This document shows, one piece after another, positions 58,068 through 64,000 of a stretch of 64,000 nucleotides of DNA. The stretch covers positions 176,310-240,309 of the forward strand of contig BCJX01000018.1 in assembly GCA_001600415.1 (NCBI GenBank), written 5' to 3'. The stretch comes from Pascua guehoae. Its lineage: Eukaryota; Basidiomycota; Tremellomycetes; Trichosporonales; Trichosporonaceae. A model generated the notes under the pieces. That model saw only the letters and a list, made by a program, of their open reading frames with translations, had not been told where the DNA came from and searched no databases. The translations under genes were made by a program, and so were the position numbers. Positions within the stretch are counted from its first letter, which is position 1. The number at the start of each line of letters is the position of its first letter.

Positions 58068-59652
58068 TCAACCGTTTTCGGTGCCGTTGACGCCCTTGGC
58101 CACCTCCAGCCACTTGGGAAACTCGGTCGGCAGGCGTTTGGTGTCGCCTACTCGGTCCCAGGCGCGGCAAAGAGCCCAAAAGTATGTGGTGGGAAGGAGC
58201 CTCCAGTATCTTAAGGGCCAGCTGCGAGGGTCCCAGAGAGGGCTAGCCACCACGTTGCTCCATCGGCGACCACGAACCTTGAGTGCCACTGCACACGTCT
58301 TGGGGTCGTCGGCCGCAATGCCAGCCAGAAACGCCGCCTTGATACTCGACGCGGTACCATCATAAATCGTCTCACGAAGGTACCGGAGAAACCCCGAAAG
58401 GACTGTCGGGCAGTCGTACTTGATAAGGAAGTTGATGAGCGGAACGGATGTACGAGAGGTAAGGTGGTACCGCACGTTGGCCACACCGCCAGATTCAATG
58501 AGCTCCAAGAAGTCTTGAATTGTCTCCGACGTCTCTATTTCCGGGTCGGTAAACGCCACAGACATGTTGGAGTCGCAGAGCAATTGGCCTGCGCGGAAAA
58601 CACGGCTACCAATGTCAGCATTAGCTGCGTACGAATACCCTTACCTATGAGCAAAAAGGTCGAACGAGTTGACCAAAAACCGCACGTTGTTGGTCGAGAT
58701 GAGCTCAAAGTCGCCGTGGGTCCAGCCGGGATCGTCGACGATCTCGGAAGGTGATGTCTCAGGTGTGTGTCCGCTGTAGGATGCTGCCTTGCGGATGGCT
58801 TTCTCCATCTGTTCCAGGAACTTTTGAGGGAGATCCGGGCACGATTTCTTCTTGGCCCACGCAGCCATTAATGCGTGCACCACTTCGGAGGGGATTTTAT
58901 CCCACAGCTCCAGAGACCAACTGATGGGGTCGAACACGTAGGACCCCGACACGGGACCGACGGTATACTGCGTGTCCTCATTCTGGCTTCCGTCCTTTGG
59001 CCATTTCGACTCGTACGCCTCAAGTGCTTGCCTCAGCGTTTCCTTGTCGAATGCGACAGAGCCCAACGTAAAGGTAGTGGTGGGGTCGATCTTTCCGGCG
59101 CGGTGGTAATCGCGGATTACCCCGAGCACCAACTTGAGAAAAACGTGGCATTCGTACACCTTGAGAAAGTGGACCAGCAGGTAAAGGTGATCGGTAGGCA
59201 CCGAGTCGACATCGCCTTTGGTAACGACGTTGAGGAAGTGTCGCATTGTTGTACCTGTGTTGTACGCTTTATTGTCCAGGCACACGACGCGGCCCTCGTT
59301 ACGGGAGCCCTCGAGCTGAGCGCGGAGTACGGGACTAATGTCAGAATCCATTGATGTGATAGGAGGACAAAAAGCAGCATCACACGAACCTTGCAGAGCA
59401 GATGTGATAAGAGGAAATGCGGAAGCGCACCCTGTCGGATGATACGATCGCAACGTCGCCTTCGGTCCAGTCATCGTCGTCCTCCACAGGGTCTGTTGAC
59501 TCGCCTGTGGTGAACTGCTTGCCACCTGGCGCGCTGTCACCAGTCACTGCGCTGGGTGTGTTTGATTGTGCGGGGGGAGGGTTGGTGACGGGACCCGAAG
59601 TCGACGTGTGGGTGCTACTGGGAACGGCTGCCCCGTGGGAAGCTGCAGACAT
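58068..59652 (-). CDS. Double BTB-like protein, paralogue B
   Basis: Exons 59652-59390, 59334-58645 and 58605-58068 join in frame to 496 residues, the cleanest member of the array. A disordered Ser/Thr/Pro leader (1-65) is followed by BTB copy 1 (DDDDWTEGDVAIVSSDRVRF). Next come SPVLRAQLEG, TTMRHFLNVVTKGDVDSVPT and a BACK-like helical part (LYLLVHFLKVYECHVFLK). After a short linker comes BTB copy 2 (DPGWTHGDFELISTNNVRF, LVNSFDLFAHS, RVFRAGQLL). MSVAFTDPEIETSETIQDFL follows, then a second BACK-like part and LLPTTYFWALCRAW. Both introns split a Ser codon as AG|Y at the same BTB position. BTB domains are dimerisation modules; the function of this family is unknown. No membrane or DNA-binding segment. 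Confidence 0.82.
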
Positions 59653-61302
59653 GTTGGCAATGGTGGCGAAGAGTGAGGGGGAGGAAAGGTCTTGACGAAT
59701 GGAAGGAAAGAAGTGGTCGAAGTCGACGAGTGGAAGGAAAGAAGTGGTCGAAGTCGACGAGTGGAAGGAAAGAAGTGGTCGAAGTCGACGAGTGGGAGGA
59801 AAAGAAAACGTAGTGGGGAGGAAAACTAGTGGGTGATGGTGATGGAAAGAGAAGGTAGTTGATGAGGAGAAAGGAAGATGGGGAAGGTTATGAAAGCGAC
59901 AGAGAAGGATACAGAGGGTGCGTGCTGGAACCGCTGCCCACTGGGACGACTGGGTGGCCCCCGTGTCTCCGGAAATGTGGCGATTTTGTGGGGGAAGGGA
60001 AGGATGTGGAACGATGGAAGCAGGTACCTTTCCAACCGCAAGCGAGGAACAAAGCGACACGCACACCGCACGCCACACTCGACACGACCTCCCCGCTGCC
60101 CACGGCCCACTGTACCATCCCCAACAAAAGCCCTTTCACTTTGCTGTTTTGCCACCGTACCACCCCAATTCTGACTGAAGTCTACTCAACAACTTTCTAT
60201 AAAGGCACATCAATTTCAAGGCTGTGATAGCTCGATATCCATCCGATGAGCATGATTCTGGAAGGATGGAACGATGCATGCTTTCCGAGAAAAGCTACTA
60301 TTTGCTCAACCCCGAGCCAAGTGCCACATTGAACATTTGGCTGGAGATACAGGTGTGACGGGAAAGGATTGAGACTGCCACGTTGAGCTCGGGCGCAGGC
60401 ACGCAGGTTCTCGCACAGGACATGCCATCTGGTACCCTTGCCTCGAGGCCGTAGTCCTTGATGTGCCGCGCTGCGCACGCTGCGCCTGCTGTAGGGGCCC
60501 CGCGATACCCTGATGCACCGCTTCCTGGCACCATTTAGAGAGTGTCCATGCTCAACGTCACGTGCGACCGAGCTCGAGGTAGCAGTCTCAATGCTTTCCC
60601 GCCGCACCTGCATGTAAATATTAACAACGTGTGGCCTGTCGAAGTCGATCGGTCTGCCAACATGCTGCATAGAGGTGTGATGCATGCATAGTTGGGAGTC
60701 CTATATGTTATGAATAACTCCAGCTCCTTGCATGGACTATGCACCACCCAAAGGTTTGTACACTAGTTGATTGAAAATCGGCCGGTACAGTGGGAAAACG
60801 GTGTTTGTGAAAAGGCTTTCGTGAGGGGGTCAGTACGGACGTGGGAGCACGGGAGGGTGTTTTTTTTTATCGGGAACAGAGGTCGAGAGGTAACACACGA
60901 CCGGCGACTACATACTCTAGCGTCCAAGTACCCGTGGATTTTGCTACCACGATCTGGTCAGTGTGTGCTGCAGACACCCATTCCACAAACTACTGAGCAA
61001 GGAGCCCAGAAGACGTTGCTGGATATGAGCAAATGATGTGGGCTACCTCCGGCTTCCCACTTGACCGTATTGGGCCACGCTCCAACAAACGTCAGAGAGG
61101 CAATACAGGGCTCTTGTTGTCACGATGAGTCTGGTGACGGTTATAGCTGTCACAAATAACATCTTCTTCACATCTGCAATGACTACACGGTATCCAAATT
61201 CACTGGGTAATGCACTGCGCTTCAGATCTAGCTACCCCGTCCTTGAGCTTACACTGTATTAGCATCATACCAACGTTCCAGCAGAGTGTACTCACTGCTG
61301 TA
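59653..61302. other. Spacer between double-BTB genes B and A
   Basis: Apart from the 31-bp repeats near gene B, I see no gene. A TATAAAG at 60200-60206 on the plus strand and a 162-codon minus frame (60685-60197) without motifs are not enough for a call. The GC content is lower than in the genes. Confidence 0.45.
59701..59793. repeat. Three perfect 31-bp tandem repeats upstream of gene B
   Basis: The unit begins GGAAGGAAAGAAGTGGTCGA and ends AGTCGACGAGT. It occurs at 59701-59731, 59732-59762 and 59763-59793, with a partial fourth. It lies 49-141 bp upstream of the gene B ATG, in the promoter or 5'UTR. It contains the palindrome GTCGAC and could be a reiterated regulatory element. Confidence 0.9.
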
Positions 61303-63238
61303 TCAACTCGTCCTCGCCTTCTTAGCGTTGGTCGCGTCCGACTGTCTGCGTCCCATGGCCACATTGTACCACTTGGTAAATTCAGCAGGATGGGTGTCAG
61401 AGTTTCCGGTCTTGTTCCATGCCCGCCCTAGAGCCCAGAGACACGGCACTGGGAGGATAGACCACAAGAACCTCGGACAAATATAAGGGTTCCACAAGGA
61501 ACCCTTATTATGCGCCCACATCCAGGTGCGAACGCTGAGGGCCGCATTCCAAGTCTTTGAGTCATCGGCAACAATCCCGGCATTGAATACGGTCATGGGA
61601 TGAAAGCCATCGTCACGGACGCCCTCGCGGATGTACATTAGAAGCATCGAGAGATCGACACGGCATTCGAACTTGCGGAGGAAGCGGATGAGGGAACCGA
61701 CGCTGGGTACTGAACCGTCCTTCCCGCAGCCTGTAATGCCACCAGTTCGGACGAGCTCCATGAAAGCTCGAAGTACAGAGGCCGTCTCGATGTCCTGGTC
61801 GGTGAACGTCACCGACATTCCGGAATTGGACAGAGTTCGACCGTCGCGAAATACCCCGCTACCGTGTTAGCTTAGCTTTCTGCCAACAACCTGACCTCAC
61901 CTATGAGAAAACAGGTCGAACGAGTTAATGCGAAAGCGGATTCCGTCGGAGGTGATGAGTTCAAAGTCACCATTCGTCCACTTTGGATCGTCAGAGACGC
62001 AGGAAGTTGACTCATCCTCGTTCTCGTCATCGTCGTCATCGTCATCGTCGCTTTCACTAGTACTGCTGTCACTGCCGCTGCCGCTGTCGCTGTCACTGTC
62101 GCTGTCACTGTCGCTGGCACTGTCGCTGTCACTGTCGCTGTCACTGTCGCTGTCACTGTCGCTGTCACTGTCGCTGCCGCTGTCGTCGTCTTCGGGGCTT
62201 TCGATGTCCACGCCAAAGCCTCGCAATTTTACTTGGTTTTCGAAGTAGACCATGAACAAGTCTGCTAGGCCGGCTTTGGCCCTCATTTTGCGCCAGGCAT
62301 TCACCAGGGCGAATGTCACGTCGGAAGGTACGGTGTACCACAAGGCGAGTGGCCACTGGAATGGGTCAAATACAGGCGATCCCGCAGTAGCGCTGACATT
62401 GTAATCGTCTCCTTCCTTTCTGGTCTTTGGCCAAGTGGATTCGAATGCATCGAGTGCGTGTCGGAGCGTCTTCTTGTCGAGTAAAATGGCACCAACAACG
62501 AATACTGTGATGGGTTCGATCTTGCCAGCGCGTTGGTTTTCACGGATCATGCAGAGTACCCATCTGAGAAGAGCCATACACTTGTGCGCTTTGAGGAAGC
62601 GCACGAGCAAGTATAGATCATCAGGAGGAACCGAATCGATGTCGCCTTTGGTGACGAGGCGAAGAAAGTGGCGCAGGGTTGTCGATGTCTCGTGCACGGA
62701 GTTGGTCAGGGTCATCTCTTGGCATGCACTTTTGGGGAGACACTTGAATTGCGAACAAAGTGCAGGGCTATCATCAGCGATGTGATACATGTGGAGTGCT
62801 GGGAATGTGCAAGGTCACAATGCGCACCTGGCCCAAAAGACGTGATGGGAATCGACGCGGAAGCGGACACCATCGGAGGAAAGCAGCGCAATGTCGCCTT
62901 TGGTCCAGACCTCGTCACACTTCACAGGGTCGTCGGTTGCCAGCGTGATGGTCTGTGCGCCTTTCATGGAACCATCGTTTTCGTTTTCGGGGTTGGTCTT
63001 GTCGGCGGGGTCACTCGGGTCGCTGTCCATGGTGGCACTTCCGCTCGAGTGGTGACGTGCACCAGCGACATCTTCGCCATTGGTGGTGCCGTTGTCCGAG
63101 TTCGAGGAATGGCCACCTCCCGCTTGGCCACCTGCTGTCCGTGCATCAGCGGTCTGGATAGGGTGGGTTGATGCAGAGCCATTGAAACGTACCAGACCCG
63201 TTGATAGAATTGGGAGTCTCGGGGGGATCGTCAGCCAT
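61303..63238 (-). CDS. Double BTB-like protein, paralogue A
   Basis: Exons 63238-63193, 63134-62828, 62767-61901 and 61858-61303 join in frame to 591 residues. A disordered leader is followed by BTB copy 1 (DEVWTKGDIALLSSDGVRF, RVDSHHVFWAS). Next come PALCSQFKCLPKS, TTLRHFLRLVTKGDIDSVPP and a BACK-like part (LYLLVRFLKAHKCMALLRW). The linker is about 25 Ser-Asp dipeptides followed by an acidic stretch. BTB copy 2 follows (DPKWTNGDFELITSDGIRF, RINSFDLFSHS, GVFRDGRTL). Then come MSVTFTDQDIETASVLRAFM, a BACK-like part and LPVPCLWALGRAW. The exon 2 acceptor is a CAGCAG tandem (63132-63137), so one residue may be optional. The start at 63238 is chosen because its exon ends in a good GTACGT donor and restores frame. 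Function unknown. Confidence 0.8.
62050..62185 (-). repeat. Ser-Asp coding microsatellite in paralogue A
   Basis: On the plus strand the 6-mers GTCGCT and GTCACT alternate almost without interruption; on the coding strand this is a (Ser-Asp)n linker between the two BTB-like halves. Length is likely polymorphic. Confidence 0.88.
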
Positions 63239-63856
63239 GCTGGGACGTGTGTTGGAGAGAAGGAAAGGGGTAGCACGGCGATGGAAGAATTGTCGAGTGG
63301 AAGGAAGCTGTTCAAGGCGTGAAAAGGGAAGGAACAAGAGTGTGATAATGTGTGAAAATTAGGTGAGGGTGACGGGGTGGCGGTTTATTTGCTGCTGAAG
63401 CCGGGGCGCGCGAGGGTGAACAGGGGGGGGGGGGTGGTGAGGACCGTGCGTGTGGGGCCACACCCTCCCTCACAGGCAATCGCGCCACTGCTGCATGCTG
63501 TAGTGACTGACCACTTGGGTCACTGTGTGCCCATGCGCATACGCTGCCCCAATACTATTAACACGAGGTCCACTGCACTATACTATAATGTGCACTCAAG
63601 ACGGATACAGACTGCCTGGGGGAGGACATGTGTGCTCTCTGCTGGGTACCACACACGGATGGGTACCCTGGAATGGGTGACCACCCTGCCACACCCCCAC
63701 CCTCCCACCCACTTTTGTACGCACACCTCACCTCCACTTTGTGTGTCCAGGGGCATCTGTTCCCGTTGTTTGTACACAACCATGTACTTAAACAAACCTT
63801 CCTTCTGTCCTTCCTTCCTTTCATCACTCCATTCATTCTTTCATCACTGTTAAGAC
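63239..63856. other. Divergent promoter region of gene A and the right-edge gene
   Basis: Contains a poly-G run at 63423-63434 and, close to 63857, a pyrimidine-rich leader (CCTTCCTTCC). No separate gene seen. Confidence 0.5.
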
Positions 63857-64000
63857 ATGTCCTCGCCCATCAATGCTCCGTCAGAGGACGACTCTGACGT
63901 GTTCTTGCCGCTTAGTCCGCTTCGGTTCGGCTCGCCCATCAGCGCTTCGTCAGAGGACGACTCTGACTTGCTCTTGCCCCGTAGTCGGGTTCGGCGCAAC
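63857..64000 (+). CDS. Start of an acidic, internally repeated protein (runs off the right edge)
   Basis: An open frame starts at ATG 63857 and continues to the window end (48 codons). It consists of two copies of a 23-residue unit: SPINAPSEDDSDVFLPLSPL with RFG, then SPISASSEDDSDLLLPRSRV with RRN. The matching 69-bp DNA units are 63863-63931 and 63932-64000. The SEDDSD core looks like casein kinase II sites. A long C/T-rich leader precedes the ATG. Family unknown; more repeats probably follow outside the window. Confidence 0.6.
   Translation, partial: MSSPINAPSEDDSDVFLPLSPLRFGSPISASSEDDSDLLLPRSRVRRN

Noticed and set aside
59701..59793. CRISPR-like array
   Set aside because: The 31-bp copies are directly adjacent, with no spacers, and the genome is eukaryotic.
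60197..60685. 162-codon minus-strand frame between BTB genes B and A, considered as a decayed paralogue
   Set aside because: None of the family signatures (WTxGD, DPxIET, WALGRAW) occurs in any frame of this spacer.

Overview
The window looks like nuclear DNA of a basidiomycete yeast, most likely a tremellomycete (Trichosporonales or a relative; this is inferred, not proven). The evidence is GC-rich coding sequence, genes split by many short introns (about 37-60 nt) with GTGAGT-like donors and CTGAC/CTAAC branch sites, fungal housekeeping proteins (Ssn6/Cyc8, Pex5, Coq9, Qns1, Sec6), an intron-bearing tRNA-Asp and fungal BTB-type proteins. There are no operons. Exon joins were worked out by hand, and every multi-exon model quoted closes in frame unless stated otherwise.

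Left third (1-24.8 kb): the 5' end of an aldo-keto reductase with an 11-nt micro-exon; a BET double-bromodomain protein; about 4 kb without a recognisable gene, part of it AT-richer and decayed-looking; the exocyst subunit SEC6; the 15-exon NAD synthetase QNS1, convergent with SEC6; and a class I methyltransferase. An 8.7-kb gene-poor interval full of simple repeats then leads up to the general corepressor SSN6/CYC8.

Middle (24.8-47.1 kb): SSN6, a J-domain protein with a probable mitochondrial leader and a C-terminal membrane anchor, three identical tRNA-Gly(GCC) genes in a tandem segmental duplication, a tRNA-Asp(GTC) with a 10-nt intron, a fragment resembling an FAD monooxygenase, a single-BTB gene, a serine/aspartate/glycine-rich single-pass membrane protein, a small ACT-domain protein, a secreted GH3 beta-glucosidase, and a divergent mitochondrial pair COQ9/MSD1. 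An assembly gap of 58 N lies in an MSD1 intron.

Right third (47.1-64 kb): the peroxisomal import receptor PEX5, a small probable membrane protein, a secreted arylsulfotransferase-family protein with a striking Lys/Gly/Ser then Asp/Ser low-complexity insert, and a head-to-tail array of three paralogous genes. Each of these encodes two BTB-like domains joined by highly variable linkers. One paralogue carries an apparent frameshift. The start of an acidic, internally repeated protein runs off the right edge.

The most distinctive content is the double-BTB array and its single-BTB relative 21 kb away. All seven BTB copies are interrupted by a phase-2 intron at the same position, which points to an internal domain duplication followed by gene duplication.
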